Origin: Micromonospora chaiyaphumensis
GTDB taxonomy: Bacteria; Actinomycetota; Actinomycetes; Mycobacteriales; Micromonosporaceae
DNA length: 64,000 nucleotides
NCBI RefSeq assembly: GCF_900091435.1
Contig: NZ_FMCS01000001.1
Span: 619,512-683,511, forward strand
Direction: 5' to 3'
Shown here: positions 8,370 to 17,018 of the stretch, piece by piece
How positions within the stretch are numbered: the first letter of the stretch is position 1
Layout of the letters: every line of letters starts with the position of its first letter
Notes under the pieces: generated by a model
Database searches by the model: none
Told to the model about the DNA's origin: nothing
What the model saw: the letters and a program-made list of their open reading frames with translations, nothing else
Position numbers and translations under genes: made by a program

Positions 8370-10706
8370 TCAGGCCGCGGCGAGCGGCTGGCCGCCCAGG
8401 GTCTCCGCGTCGACGTCGGCCGGGCGCAGCGCCAGGGCGAGCACGTCGGCGACGTCGGCGAGGGTGTGGACGGTCAGCGCCTCGCGGACCTCGGCGGGCA
8501 GGTCGTCCAGGTCCGGCTCGTTGCGCTTCGGGATGATCACCTCGGTCAGGCCGGCCCGGTGGGCGGCGAGCAGCTTCTGCTTAACCCCGCCGATGGGCAG
8601 CACCCGGCCGGAGAGGGTCACCTCGCCGGTCATCCCGAACTCCGGACGGACGGGCCGGCCGGTCACCAGCGACGCCAGCGCGGTCACCATGGTGATGCCG
8701 GCGCTCGGGCCGTCCTTGGGCACCGCACCCGCCGGGAAGTGCACGTGGATCCGCCGCCCGGCGAGGGCGTTCGGGTCGATGCCGAGGCGTCGCCCGTTGG
8801 AGCGCAGGTAGGACAGCGCGATGTGCGCCGACTCCTTCATCACGTCGCCGAGCTGACCGGTCAGGGTCAGCCCCGGCTCGCCCTCCATGCTGGTGGCCTC
8901 GATGAAGAGCACGTCGCCGCCGGCGCCGGTGACCGCCAGGCCGGTGGCCACGCCGGGCACCGCCGTCCGCTCCGCCGACTCCGGGGTGAACTTGGGCCGG
9001 CCCAGGTAGCGGGCGAGGTTGTCGGTGTCGACGCGGACCGGCGTCGGGTCAGACGCCAGCGCCACGGTGACCTTGCGCAGGATCTTCGCGAGGGCCCGTT
9101 CGAGCTGCCGGACGCCGGCCTCCCGCGTGTACTCACCTGCGATCAGCGCCAGCGCGCCGTCGGCGACCGTGACCTCCTCGGCGGTCAGCCCGGCCCGCTC
9201 CCGCTGCCGGGGCAGCAGGTGGTCCCGGGCGATGGCCACCTTCTCGTCCTCGGTGTAGCCGTCCAGGGTGACCAGCTCCATCCGGTCCAGCAGCGGGCCG
9301 GGGATGCTCTCCACCACGTTGGCGGTCGCCAGGAACAGCACGTCGGACAGGTCGAGGTCGACCTCCAGGTAGTGGTCCCGGAAGGTGTGGTTCTGCGCCG
9401 GGTCGAGCACCTCCAGCAGGGCCGCGGCCGGGTCGCCGGAGTAGCCGACGGCCAGCTTGTCGACCTCGTCGAGGAGCACCACCGGGTTCATGGAACCGGC
9501 CTCGCGCAGCGCACGGACGATCCGGCCGGGCAGCGCGCCGACGTAGGTGCGCCGGTGGCCCCGGATCTCCGCCTCGTCGCGGACGCCGCCGAGCGACACC
9601 CGGACGAAGTTGCGGCCGAGCGCCCGCGCGACGGACTCGCCGAGGCTGGTCTTGCCGACGCCGGGCGGGCCGCCCAGGGCGAGCACCGCGCCGGAGCCGC
9701 GGCCACCGACCACGCCGAGGTTGCGCTCGGCGCGGCGGTTGCGCACCGCCAGGTACTCCAGGATGCGGTCCTTCACGTCGGCCAGGCCGGCGTGGTCGGC
9801 GTCCAGCACCGCGCGCGCCGCGGCCAGGTCGGTGTTGTCCTCGGTACGCGTGCTCCACGGCATCTCGAGGACGGTGTCGAGCCAGGTCCGGATCCAGCCC
9901 GCCTCGGGCGAGGCGTCGCTGGCCCGCTCCAGCTTGCCGACCTCGCGCAGGGCCGCCTCCCGGACCTTCTCGGGCAGGTCGGCCGACTCCACGCGGGAGC
10001 GGTAGTCGGCGGAGCCGTCCGGCTCGTCCTCGCCGAGTTCCTTGCGGATCGCGGCGAGCTGCTGGCGGAGCAGGAACTCGCGCTGCGACTTCTCCAGCCC
10101 CTCACGGACGTCGTTGTTGATCCGCTCGGTGACCTCCTGCTCGGCCAGGTGGTCCCTCACCCAGCCGACCAGCAGCTCCAGCCGGGCCGTGACGTCCGGG
10201 GCGGCGAGCAGCTCGGTCTTCTGCGCCAGGGTCAGCCAGGGCGCGTAGCCGGCCGCGTCGGCCAGCTCGGAGAGATCGGTCATCCGCTCCATGGCGTCGA
10301 TGACCTGCCAAGCCCCGCGCTCCTGGAGGACCGAGGTCATCAGCGCGCGGTACTCGCGGGCGAGTTCCCGGGCCCGGCCGGCCGGGGCGGGTTCGTCGAG
10401 GGCGGTCGCCTCGACCCAGAGGGCGGCGCCCGGTCCGGGCACGCCGGAGCCGATCCGGGCCCGGGCGAGGCCACGGACCACGGCGGCCGGCTCGCCACTG
10501 GGCAGCCGTCCCACCTTCTCGATGGTGGCGATCACGCCCACCGAGCCGTACTCGCCGTCGAGGCGGGGCACGGCGAGCAGCGTCTTGTCGCCGGTGGCGC
10601 GGGCCGCGTCGACGGCGGCCTGGGTGGTCGGGTCGAGGGTCACCGGGATGACCATGCCCGGCAGCAGGACGGCGTCGGTCAAGGGAAGTACCGGAAGAGT
10701 TGCCAT
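8370..10706 (-). CDS. lon: ATP-dependent protease Lon (LonA)
   Basis: A 778-residue LonA-type protease. The N-terminal substrate-binding domain begins MATLPVLPLTDAVLLPGM. The AAA+ module has Walker A GGPPGVGKTS (near 340-350) and Walker B VLLDEVDKL. The C-terminal protease domain has the Ser-Lys dyad Ser668 (PKDGPSAG) and Lys709 (GGVKQKLL). The start is placed at ATG 10706 because it aligns with the family start; the 40 codons further upstream would run through the HspR operator. It degrades damaged and regulatory proteins in the cytoplasm. The HAIR element 22 bp upstream indicates heat-shock control by HspR. Confidence 0.96.
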   Translation of the reverse strand: MATLPVLPLTDAVLLPGMVIPVTLDPTTQAAVDAARATGDKTLLAVPRLDGEYGSVGVIATIEKVGRLPSGEPAAVVRGLARARIGSGVPGPGAALWVEATALDEPAPAGRARELAREYRALMTSVLQERGAWQVIDAMERMTDLSELADAAGYAPWLTLAQKTELLAAPDVTARLELLVGWVRDHLAEQEVTERINNDVREGLEKSQREFLLRQQLAAIRKELGEDEPDGSADYRSRVESADLPEKVREAALREVGKLERASDASPEAGWIRTWLDTVLEMPWSTRTEDNTDLAAARAVLDADHAGLADVKDRILEYLAVRNRRAERNLGVVGGRGSGAVLALGGPPGVGKTSLGESVARALGRNFVRVSLGGVRDEAEIRGHRRTYVGALPGRIVRALREAGSMNPVVLLDEVDKLAVGYSGDPAAALLEVLDPAQNHTFRDHYLEVDLDLSDVLFLATANVVESIPGPLLDRMELVTLDGYTEDEKVAIARDHLLPRQRERAGLTAEEVTVADGALALIAGEYTREAGVRQLERALAKILRKVTVALASDPTPVRVDTDNLARYLGRPKFTPESAERTAVPGVATGLAVTGAGGDVLFIEATSMEGEPGLTLTGQLGDVMKESAHIALSYLRSNGRRLGIDPNALAGRRIHVHFPAGAVPKDGPSAGITMVTALASLVTGRPVRPEFGMTGEVTLSGRVLPIGGVKQKLLAAHRAGLTEVIIPKRNEPDLDDLPAEVREALTVHTLADVADVLALALRPADVDAETLGGQPLAAA

Positions 10707-10728
10707 CGAACACCTGCTATCGCGTTGG

Positions 10729-10749
10729 GTTGAGCGTGTCTGACTCAAG
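10729..10749. promoter_or_regulatory. HAIR element (HspR operator) upstream of lon
   Basis: GTTGAGC (10729-10735), a 7-nt spacer, then ACTCAAG (10743-10749). The published HspR operator consensus is CTTGAGT-N7-ACTCAAG. The right half matches fully and the left half matches at its TTGAG core. HspR control of lon is established in Streptomyces. The site ends 22 bp from the lon start, where it would block the promoter. Confidence 0.82.
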
Positions 10750-10951
10750 TAACAAACCGTCTCCCTTGTTCCGGCTTGTGACCCACGCCACTCCCTGGTG
10801 CCGCCGAAGTCGCCGCCGCGGGCCAACGCCCATTTGCCGTCCCGGGAAAAGCCCGACCCGCCGAATGGCGAAGGACGGGTATTGTTGCGAAATTGCCGCG
10901 AGATACGTCAAACTCATAGCCACACCCCGCCCGACACAGGGAGTAATGGCG

Positions 10952-11299
10952 ATGGCAAGGAAAGTAATCACTGTTCTGACCGACGACCTCGACGGCGGAA
11001 AGGCCGATCGGACCGTCGAGTTCAGCCTGGACGGCGTGGCGTACACGATCGACGTCTCCGACGAGAACGCGGGTGTCCTGCGCAAGGCGCTGGACCCGTA
11101 CATCAGCGCTGGCCGGCGGATCGGGCGCGGTCCGGTGGAGGCCGGTCGGGCGCCGCGTGGCGCGGCCCGCCCGGGCACCTCGGGAATGGATCGCGAGCAG
11201 AACCGCGCCATCCGGGAATGGGCCACCAAGAACGGCTACGAGATTTCCGAGCGGGGTCGCATCCCGGTGTCGGTGGTCGAGGCCTACAAGAACCGCTGA
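10952..11299 (+). CDS. lsr2: Nucleoid-associated silencer Lsr2
   Basis: A 115-residue protein matching actinobacterial Lsr2 over its whole length. The N-terminal dimerisation domain (1-60) contains TVEFSLDGVAYTIDVSDENA. A basic Arg/Gly/Pro linker (about 55-78) follows. The C-terminal DNA-binding domain (about 79-115) contains REQNRAIREWA and the minor-groove AT-hook-like RGR in SERGRIP. Lsr2 coats AT-rich and horizontally acquired DNA and silences it. Start ATG 10952 is chosen over 10946 because AGGGAG is then 8 nt away. It is transcribed divergently from lon. Confidence 0.95.
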   Translation: MARKVITVLTDDLDGGKADRTVEFSLDGVAYTIDVSDENAGVLRKALDPYISAGRRIGRGPVEAGRAPRGAARPGTSGMDREQNRAIREWATKNGYEISERGRIPVSVVEAYKNR

Positions 11300-11471
11300 G
11301 CCCTCCCGGTTCACCGTCGGGCATCCCGGGGTCACGCTGAGAAATCGGTGTGGCCCCGATCGGCTTTTCCCGGCGTTAACAAATTTCAGCCGGGCGGGGA
11401 TTCCCGGCAGCGAACTTCAGCCCGCGTCGGCCCTCCCGGCGGCCGACGATCCCGGACCGGGGAGGTCGACG

Positions 11472-12329
11472 GTGCGCGTCAGCATGGCGACCAGCGCCGG
11501 CACGGCCGGCCGGCCGAACGAGGACTTCGCCGGCGCCGTCCCCGGCGCCGCGGTCCTGCTCGACGGCGCCGGCATCCCGGGCACGGAGTCGCTCTGCTCC
11601 CACGGTGTCGCCTGGTACACGCACCGCCTCGGCGGCGCGCTGCTCGGCCGGCTGTCGCGCGACGACGGCCGGGACCTGGCGGCGATCCTCGCCGCCGCCA
11701 TCGCCGAGATCGCCACGGAGCACGGCGGCACCTGCGACATCGCGGACCCCGGCAGCCCGCAGGCGACCGTGGCGATCGTCCGCGCCCGCCGGGGCCGCCT
11801 CGATCACCTCCTGCTCGCGGACTCCTTCCTGGTCCTCGACCAGACCGGCGGCGGCCCGCGGGTCGTCACCGACGGGCGGGAGGTGGCCGCCCGGCGCGCC
11901 TGTTCCGCGCCCCTGGCCGGCGTTCCCGAGGGCACACCCGGGTACGACCGCGTCCGGGCCGCCTGCGCCCGGGCGCTGCGCGCCCGCCGGAACCGGCCGG
12001 GCGGGTACTGGATCGCCAAGGACGACCCGCACGCGGCGGAGGAGGCGGTGACCGGCAGCCGGCCCCTGCCCGGCCTGGCCGGGGTCGCGCTGCTCAGCAA
12101 CGGCGCGAGCCGCCTCGTCAGCCCCTACGGCGTGACCGACTGGCCCGGCGTGCTGGACCTGCTCGCCGCCGGCGGGCCGGACGAGGTCGTCCGCCGCGTG
12201 CGGCGCGCCGAGGCCGCCATCGGCACGGGCCCCACCGCCCCGGTCCCCGACGACGCCACGGTCGTGCACTGCACCGACCTGGCCCGCTGGAAGGTCGGCG
12301 ACGCGTCGGGGCCGGCAGCCAAACGCTGA
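11472..12329 (+). CDS. PP2C-like serine/threonine phosphatase domain protein
   Basis: A 285-residue soluble protein with PP2C-type metal-binding signatures: NEDFAGAVPG near residue 17, LLDGAG near 30, and VPDDATVV near the C-terminus, which is the usual closing motif. The fold would dephosphorylate protein Ser/Thr or simply sense; no kinase gene is adjacent. The GTG start at 11472 is preceded by GGAGG with 6-nt spacing. It sits downstream of lsr2 but has its own ribosome site and a 172-bp gap, so it may be a separate unit. It ends at a strong terminator. Confidence 0.78.
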   Translation: MRVSMATSAGTAGRPNEDFAGAVPGAAVLLDGAGIPGTESLCSHGVAWYTHRLGGALLGRLSRDDGRDLAAILAAAIAEIATEHGGTCDIADPGSPQATVAIVRARRGRLDHLLLADSFLVLDQTGGGPRVVTDGREVAARRACSAPLAGVPEGTPGYDRVRAACARALRARRNRPGGYWIAKDDPHAAEEAVTGSRPLPGLAGVALLSNGASRLVSPYGVTDWPGVLDLLAAGGPDEVVRRVRRAEAAIGTGPTAPVPDDATVVHCTDLARWKVGDASGPAAKR

Positions 12330-12355
12330 GGTCGGCGACCCGGTAGGCGCGCGGA

Positions 12356-12399
12356 ACGGCCGGAGCCGCCCGGGCGTGCCCCCGGGCGGCTCCGGCCGT
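12356..12399. terminator. Bidirectional terminator, 19-bp perfect stem
   Basis: Arms 12356-12374 and 12381-12399 pair perfectly over 19 bp around a 6-nt loop, between the convergent PP2C gene and the secreted repeat protein. Confidence 0.85.
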
Positions 12400-12405
12400 C
12401 GGTGC

Positions 12406-13770
12406 TCAGTTGACCCGGATCCGCACCGCGTCGAAGGCGGGGGTCTGGTTGGCCCGCTCCATCATGGGGATGCGGTGCGAGCCGTCACCGGCCCAGACCG
12501 CGCACTGCGCGAGGCCCGACTGGGGCAGACCGGGAACCTGGATGGTCACCTGGTCGGCCTGGTTGCCACCGCCGCCGTCCTCGGTCGCCACGAAGAACGC
12601 CGGAACGTCCTGCGGATTCGACGGTGCCGCCTGGGTGGTCTGCAGCATCCGGCAGGCGGTGTGGAAGTGTCCGCGGACCAGGCCCTGGTCGTTGAGCAGC
12701 GAGCTCTCCAGGTAGTAGCCACCCTGGCCGGCGGCGAGGAAGCGGTCGCGCACCAGGTTCCGGGTGCTGACCCGGAGGGTGAACGGCTGGTTGCGCTGGA
12801 CCCGGTTCGGGAACTGCGTGATGAGCAGCGAGGGGTTGTTGGCGGCCGCGCCGACCTCACCGAACGCCGTGCTCACGCAACGGTTGCCGTTCTGGAAACC
12901 GTCGTGCGCCTGGAGTTGGCTGTTGGAGCAGTCCTTGGCGAGCACCTCGAGACCGTTGTTGCCGCCGTTGTTGCCACCATTGTTGCCGCCGGTCTGGCCA
13001 CCGTTGTTCCCGCCGGTCTGGCCGCCGTTATTCCCGCCGGTCTGGCCGCCGTTGTTGTTCCCGCCGGTCTGGCCGCCGTTGTTGTTCCCGCCGGTCTGCC
13101 CGCCGTTCTGACCCCCGTTCTGGCCGCCGTTCTGGCCGCCGTTCTGGCCGCCGTTCTGGGCGTTGTCGGCGAGGGCGCACTGGGCCAGCTGATCCAGGCC
13201 CTCGGGGCGGTCGGCGACGCGGCCGATGGCCGTCGCGATCCGGTTCAACGTCGCGGTCCGCTTGTCGGCGAGCGGCCGCAGGATCGCGTTGTTCACGAAG
13301 TCGCCGTTGCGGGCGCCGTCGGCCGCCAGCCGCCGGTTGGCCTCGGCGATCTGGCTGTCCAGCAGGGCGAGATTGCGGTCCACCTCGGCGCGCGCCTGCT
13401 GGGGCACCTCCGGCAGCTTGCTCCGCACGTCCGGGCAGGCCACGGTCGGTTTCGCGGCGCCCGCGCCGCCGCCCTTGGTCTGCTGGCACTCGGCGGACGA
13501 CATCTGCCCGTCACCCCAGTGGTTGCGCACCCAGCGACCGTTCTGCCAGGTCCGGGTGGTGCTGCCGCGACCGTCCGGCGCGGTCGCCCCCGGGCTCGCC
13601 GCCACACAGGACGCCGAGGCGGTACGGACGGTGGTCCGCCGGTCCTGGGCGGACGAGATCTGGGTGACGGCGACGATTCCGCCGAAGACCGCGAGCGTGC
13701 CGACCACGGCCAGCAGACGCTTGCTCCGCGCGTTACCGGATGACCGGCGCGCCCGTGTGGACCTGCGCAT
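12406..13770 (-). CDS. Secreted or membrane-anchored protein with a Gly/Asn/Gln repeat linker
   Basis: A 454-residue protein of unknown function. An Arg-rich N-terminus and a hydrophobic segment (about 19-37) give export or anchoring. Residues about 85-200 form a helical domain with cysteines (VACPDVRSK...CALADN). Residues about 204-273 are a low-complexity linker of NGGQ and TGGNN units. The C-terminal domain (about 275-454) contains several cysteines and patterns such as FTLRVSTRNLVRDRF and GHFHTACRML. The start at 13770 has AAGGAGAG upstream. The domain-linker-domain design suggests a cell-surface protein with a flexible spacer. I do not recognise either domain. Confidence 0.75.
   Translation of the reverse strand: MRRSTRARRSSGNARSKRLLAVVGTLAVFGGIVAVTQISSAQDRRTTVRTASASCVAASPGATAPDGRGSTTRTWQNGRWVRNHWGDGQMSSAECQQTKGGGAGAAKPTVACPDVRSKLPEVPQQARAEVDRNLALLDSQIAEANRRLAADGARNGDFVNNAILRPLADKRTATLNRIATAIGRVADRPEGLDQLAQCALADNAQNGGQNGGQNGGQNGGQNGGQTGGNNNGGQTGGNNNGGQTGGNNGGQTGGNNGGQTGGNNGGNNGGNNGLEVLAKDCSNSQLQAHDGFQNGNRCVSTAFGEVGAAANNPSLLITQFPNRVQRNQPFTLRVSTRNLVRDRFLAAGQGGYYLESSLLNDQGLVRGHFHTACRMLQTTQAAPSNPQDVPAFFVATEDGGGGNQADQVTIQVPGLPQSGLAQCAVWAGDGSHRIPMMERANQTPAFDAVRIRVN
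12951..13160 (-). repeat. In-gene tandem repeats encoding NGGQ / TGGNN units
   Basis: Several 12-bp units (plus strand GCCGCCGTTCTG) are followed by related 15-18-bp units, encoding the flexible linker of the surrounding gene. All units are multiples of three, so copy-number change would keep the reading frame. Confidence 0.9.
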
Positions 13771-14038
13771 CGAATTGCTCTCCTTCTCGATCCGGTAGCT
13801 GACTGGTGACCCCGGCGGACCGATGGATTTCGGGGTGAGGATCACTGCGACGTTCCGGTCGCACGTCGATGACCGACGATGCCCTTTCCGCACCGTCCCC
13901 GCGCCGTCCGGCGCGGCGGGGAAGATCTGCGTCCATTCCCGCTTAGGTACGGAGCGAGGGCGGCGAAGGTTCAACCGGGGATCGGGAGAATTCGAGGAGA
14001 CTTTCGGTGCGGCCGGACGGCGGCCGCGCGACGCCGGG

Positions 14039-14905
14039 TCAGTCGGCGCAGAGGTGGTCGAAGGCGAAGCCGCCGTCGAACTCGGCACGCCGGGCGGCCA
14101 GCCGGCGGATCTGCCCGCGCACCTCGTCACGGTCCACCACGGACGGTGCGGTGGCGTCCAGATCGCGCAGCCGCTCGCCGATCGCCACGGCGGCCAGGTC
14201 CTCGGCGAGCCGGCCCGGGTCCACCCCACAGGAGAAGCGCTGGGCGACCAGGTGCACCCGCTCGACCAGGCACCGCCCGGGCCGCACCTCGACCCAGCTC
14301 CAGCCCTCGGCCGGGCCGTCCGTCCACCGCACGTGCAGCCCGCGGACGATCGGGTCGGCGAGCCGGCGCTCCACGTAGGCCTCGACGGCGGCGGCCCGGG
14401 TCAGCGCACCGAGGTCGTTGACCGGCCCGCTCCGGCCGTCGGGGAGGCGGCCGACGATGTCCCGGAACCCGACGGCCTCGGCGCTGTCCGGGTCGGTGCC
14501 GGCGGCGTAGGCGCGCGCGTCGATGACGTACTCGACGAGGCGGCGGGAGTGCTCGGCGCCGCGCAGCGTCGACGACTCGACCCGCAGCAGCGGCAGCCCG
14601 ACGGCGGCGCAGACGGCGCTGGTCATCCGCTCGGCCCGGCGGGCCGGCGACCCGGCCGGCGCGGGCGGGGCGAACTGCACGGCGAACAGCGGCAGGCCGG
14701 TGTCGGCGGCGCAGACCACCTGGTCGAGGCCCTCGCGCCCGGCGGTGCTCCACTGGTGCCCGGTGACACCGGGCGGCCGGCCCTGCACCAGCTCGCCGAG
14801 CCGCCGGGCCGGATAGCCGACCTGGCCGGCGCGGTTGAGCTGCGGCGCGACCCCGGGCGGGATCGGACGCAGCCAGGAGGTGGCCACGCTGCCGGTGCTC
14901 GTCAT
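14039..14905 (-). CDS. DUF2726-like protein of unknown function
   Basis: A protein of 288 residues from ATG 14905 (306 from ATG 14959). The middle part resembles DUF2726 / nuclease-fold proteins: a Cys-containing strand VVCAADTGLPLFAVQF, an Arg-rich helix (ARRAERMTSAVCAAVGLPLLRVE), and the typical closing GLPLLRV. These families are related to restriction-endonuclease folds, but the usual acidic and lysine catalytic residues are not clearly preserved, so activity is doubtful. It is transcribed divergently from the GNAT gene. A 268-bp gap downstream (13771-14038) holds the promoter region of the secreted protein and one short hairpin. Confidence 0.55.
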   Translation of the reverse strand: MTSTGSVATSWLRPIPPGVAPQLNRAGQVGYPARRLGELVQGRPPGVTGHQWSTAGREGLDQVVCAADTGLPLFAVQFAPPAPAGSPARRAERMTSAVCAAVGLPLLRVESSTLRGAEHSRRLVEYVIDARAYAAGTDPDSAEAVGFRDIVGRLPDGRSGPVNDLGALTRAAAVEAYVERRLADPIVRGLHVRWTDGPAEGWSWVEVRPGRCLVERVHLVAQRFSCGVDPGRLAEDLAAVAIGERLRDLDATAPSVVDRDEVRGQIRRLAARRAEFDGGFAFDHLCAD

Positions 14906-15027
14906 CTCGCCCGTTCCATCCGTCGGTCCGTCGACGCCCGAGTCTAGGGCGTCGATCATGGCGGGCGCCTCGGCGGTGCGGCGGAATCCGGTTGCCCGGA
15001 CCGGCCGGGCCCGGTGGAATCGGCCCC

Positions 15028-15639
15028 GTGGCGATCTTCCTGACCACCGGACGGCTGGTGCTGCGCGAGTTCACCCCGGAGGACGTCCCGCTCCTGACCG
15101 AGCTGGACGGCGATCCGGCGGTGATGCGCTACCTGACCGGGGGCCGGCCCACCCCGGCCGACGAGGTCCGCGACCGGGTGCTGCCCACCATGCTGGCCGC
15201 GTACCGCCGGCCGCCCGGGCTGGGGTGGTGGGCGGCGGAGCGGCGGGCCGACGGCGCCTTCCTCGGCTGGTTCGAGTTCCGGCCGCTGCGCGACGGCGAC
15301 CCGCGCGAGGTGGAGCTGGGCTACCGGCTGCGCCGGGACGCCTGGGGAGCCGGGTACGCCACCGAGGGCGCGCGGGCGCTGGTCGACCACGGCTTCACGG
15401 CGCTCGGCGTGGAGCGGGTGGTGGCGACCACCATGGCGGTCAACGCCGGGTCGCGGCGGGTGATGGCGAAGGCCGGGCTGGCGTACCGGCGGACGTTCCA
15501 CCAGGACTGGCCGGAGGCGATCCCCGGCTCGGAGCACGGCGAGGTGGAATACGCGCTGCCCCGCGCGGAGTGGGCCGCGCGCCGGCCGGCCACGGATCCC
15601 GGCCCGTCGTCGGGTGCGCACCGGGGTCCGGGCCTCTAG
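15028..15639 (+). CDS. GNAT-family N-acetyltransferase (RimJ/RimL-like)
   Basis: A 203-residue acetyltransferase. It shows the RimJ/RimL start FLTTGRLVLREFTPEDVP, the ELGYRLRRDAWGAGYATEGARALVDHGF acetyl-CoA loop region split across strands 4-5 (about 105-132), and NAGSRRVMAKAGL near 150. It would acetylate an amine on a protein N-terminus or small molecule; the target is unknown. The GTG start at 15028 fits the family better than ATG 14992. A C-terminal Pro/Gly tail is not conserved. Confidence 0.88.
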   Translation: MAIFLTTGRLVLREFTPEDVPLLTELDGDPAVMRYLTGGRPTPADEVRDRVLPTMLAAYRRPPGLGWWAAERRADGAFLGWFEFRPLRDGDPREVELGYRLRRDAWGAGYATEGARALVDHGFTALGVERVVATTMAVNAGSRRVMAKAGLAYRRTFHQDWPEAIPGSEHGEVEYALPRAEWAARRPATDPGPSSGAHRGPGL

Positions 15640-15649
15640 GCTCGGCCGG

Positions 15650-16735
15650 GTGCACAGCGGACGGAGCCCGGAGCGGCTGACCAAACGCAGTCTCGTCGCC
15701 GTCTCCCACGCCATCGAACGGGCCGCGCTGGCCGAGGCCGAGGACGGGCCGCTGGTCGTGTTCGCCCTCTTCCAGCGGCTGCCGTACTTCGCCCGGGAAC
15801 GCGCGGTCTACCGGCGGATCGCCGCCCGGGCCGCGGTCACCGTGGTCGGGATGGTCGGCGGGCCGCCGCCGGACCTGCCCGCCGGGGCGTACCCCGTGGT
15901 GCTGAAGGAGACCGAGGACCTGGCCCGGGAGTGGAGCGTGGTGGCGCTGACGCCGCGTTTCGGGGCGAGTCTGGTGGCGTACGACCGGGCGGAGGTGGCG
16001 CCCGCGGAGACCCTGGAGGCCGGCCGCCTGTTCGACGGGCGCTGGGGCTTCCGCCGGGACGAGGCGCTGCACGACGTGCTCCGGCTGTGCGGGCGGCTCG
16101 CCGAGCGGCTGCCCGGCCCGGCGCGGGCCGGGCTCGAGCAGGCGGTGGCCCGGGTCCGGGACATCCCGGCCGCACCGGGCGAGCCTCGCGCCGAGGCGGC
16201 GCTGCGGCTGCTGGCCCGGCGGGGCGAGCGGGCGCACCCGGTCGAGCCGGCGGACGCCCTGCTCGACGAGCCGGGCCTGCGCCGGTGGACCGGCGTCGAC
16301 GGGGTGACCGCCTCGGGCACCCTGCCGGTGGCGCTCGTGGGCCTGCGGGTGGACGAGCCGGCCGGCGCGCCGGAACGCTTCGGCCGGCGTGGCGCGGCCC
16401 GGGAGGGTCAGGCTCTTCTCACCGCCGTCACCAGCGTGCTGACCCCGGTCGACCGGGCGGTCCGCCTCGCCGACAACGAGTTCCAGCTGATCCTGCCCGG
16501 GCGGGACGAGGCGGCGGCGCTCGCCGTGGTGGGCCGGCTGCGCGAGGCGGTGGGCGGGTTGGCCCACTCGTACCCGTTCGTCGCGTACGCGGTGCACGCG
16601 GCGGTCACCGTGACCGCCCGGCGGCCGCTGCCCGTCGCCGAGCTGCGGCACGCGGTGGAGTGGGCGGTGCGGGAGGGCGTACCCGTGGCGTCCCTGCCCT
16701 CGGAGCGCGTGGCCGTCCCCGCCGGGGCGGGCTGA
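15650..16735 (+). CDS. DICT-domain protein with degenerate GGDEF-like C-terminus
   Basis: A 361-residue protein. The N-terminal 130 residues match the DICT domain (SHAIERAAL...VVFALFQRLPYFARERAVYRRIA), a sensory module often linked to diguanylate cyclases and regulators in actinobacteria and cyanobacteria. The C-terminal part (about 230-345) has the layout of a GGDEF domain, but the signature reads LADNEFQLIL and lacks the two glycines, so it is unlikely to make c-di-GMP. It may bind a ligand or act in protein interaction. The GTG start at 15650 is supported by the position of the DICT domain. Confidence 0.78.
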   Translation: MHSGRSPERLTKRSLVAVSHAIERAALAEAEDGPLVVFALFQRLPYFARERAVYRRIAARAAVTVVGMVGGPPPDLPAGAYPVVLKETEDLAREWSVVALTPRFGASLVAYDRAEVAPAETLEAGRLFDGRWGFRRDEALHDVLRLCGRLAERLPGPARAGLEQAVARVRDIPAAPGEPRAEAALRLLARRGERAHPVEPADALLDEPGLRRWTGVDGVTASGTLPVALVGLRVDEPAGAPERFGRRGAAREGQALLTAVTSVLTPVDRAVRLADNEFQLILPGRDEAAALAVVGRLREAVGGLAHSYPFVAYAVHAAVTVTARRPLPVAELRHAVEWAVREGVPVASLPSERVAVPAGAG

Positions 16736-16817
16736 CCGCCGCGACCGGAGGACTGCGCGGCCCGGAAACGGGTACGCCCCGCCGGTCCGGTCGGTCGCGA
16801 CGGAGCGGGGGTGGGGC

Positions 16818-17006
16818 ATGACGCACGGGCAGTTCGGCTTCCTGGCCGGCTTCCTGGTGGTCGCGGTCTGGGCGCTGGGCGGCGCCGGGGCGGCCGCCGC
16901 CGCCACCCTGGCCGGCCTGGTCGGGTGGCTGCTGGTCCGGGTACGCGAGGGGGACGTGAGCGTGCCGGGGCTCGCCGACCGGGCCGGCGCGGGCCGGCGA
17001 CGCTGA
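16818..17006 (+). CDS. Small membrane protein of an Asp23/Gls24 operon (DUF2273-like)
   Basis: A 62-residue protein with two hydrophobic segments (about 8-30 and 32-42) and a basic end. DUF2273-type proteins of this size accompany Asp23/Gls24 genes and help anchor them. A GGGGGTGGGG ribosome-site-like stretch precedes the ATG. First gene of a four-gene run. Confidence 0.65.
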   Translation: MTHGQFGFLAGFLVVAVWALGGAGAAAAATLAGLVGWLLVRVREGDVSVPGLADRAGAGRRR

Positions 17007-17018
17007 GGCGTACCCGCG

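Noticed and set aside
8340..10733. A 797-codon plus-strand frame opposite lon
   Set aside because: Antisense shadow of lon; no recognisable domain or ribosome site.
10880..10930. Possible -35/-10 boxes for lsr2
   Set aside because: Several TTG-type and TA-type hexamers occur, but none has both good sequence and spacing, so no promoter was assigned.
12951..13160. The regular short repeats considered as a CRISPR array
   Set aside because: The units are 12-18 bp, lack unique spacers and encode an in-frame protein linker.
13899..13916. The hairpin CCGCGCC/GGCGCGG as a terminator
   Set aside because: It lies about 120 bp beyond the end of the DUF2726-like gene, has only 7 bp and no T-run, and short GC hairpins are frequent by chance here.
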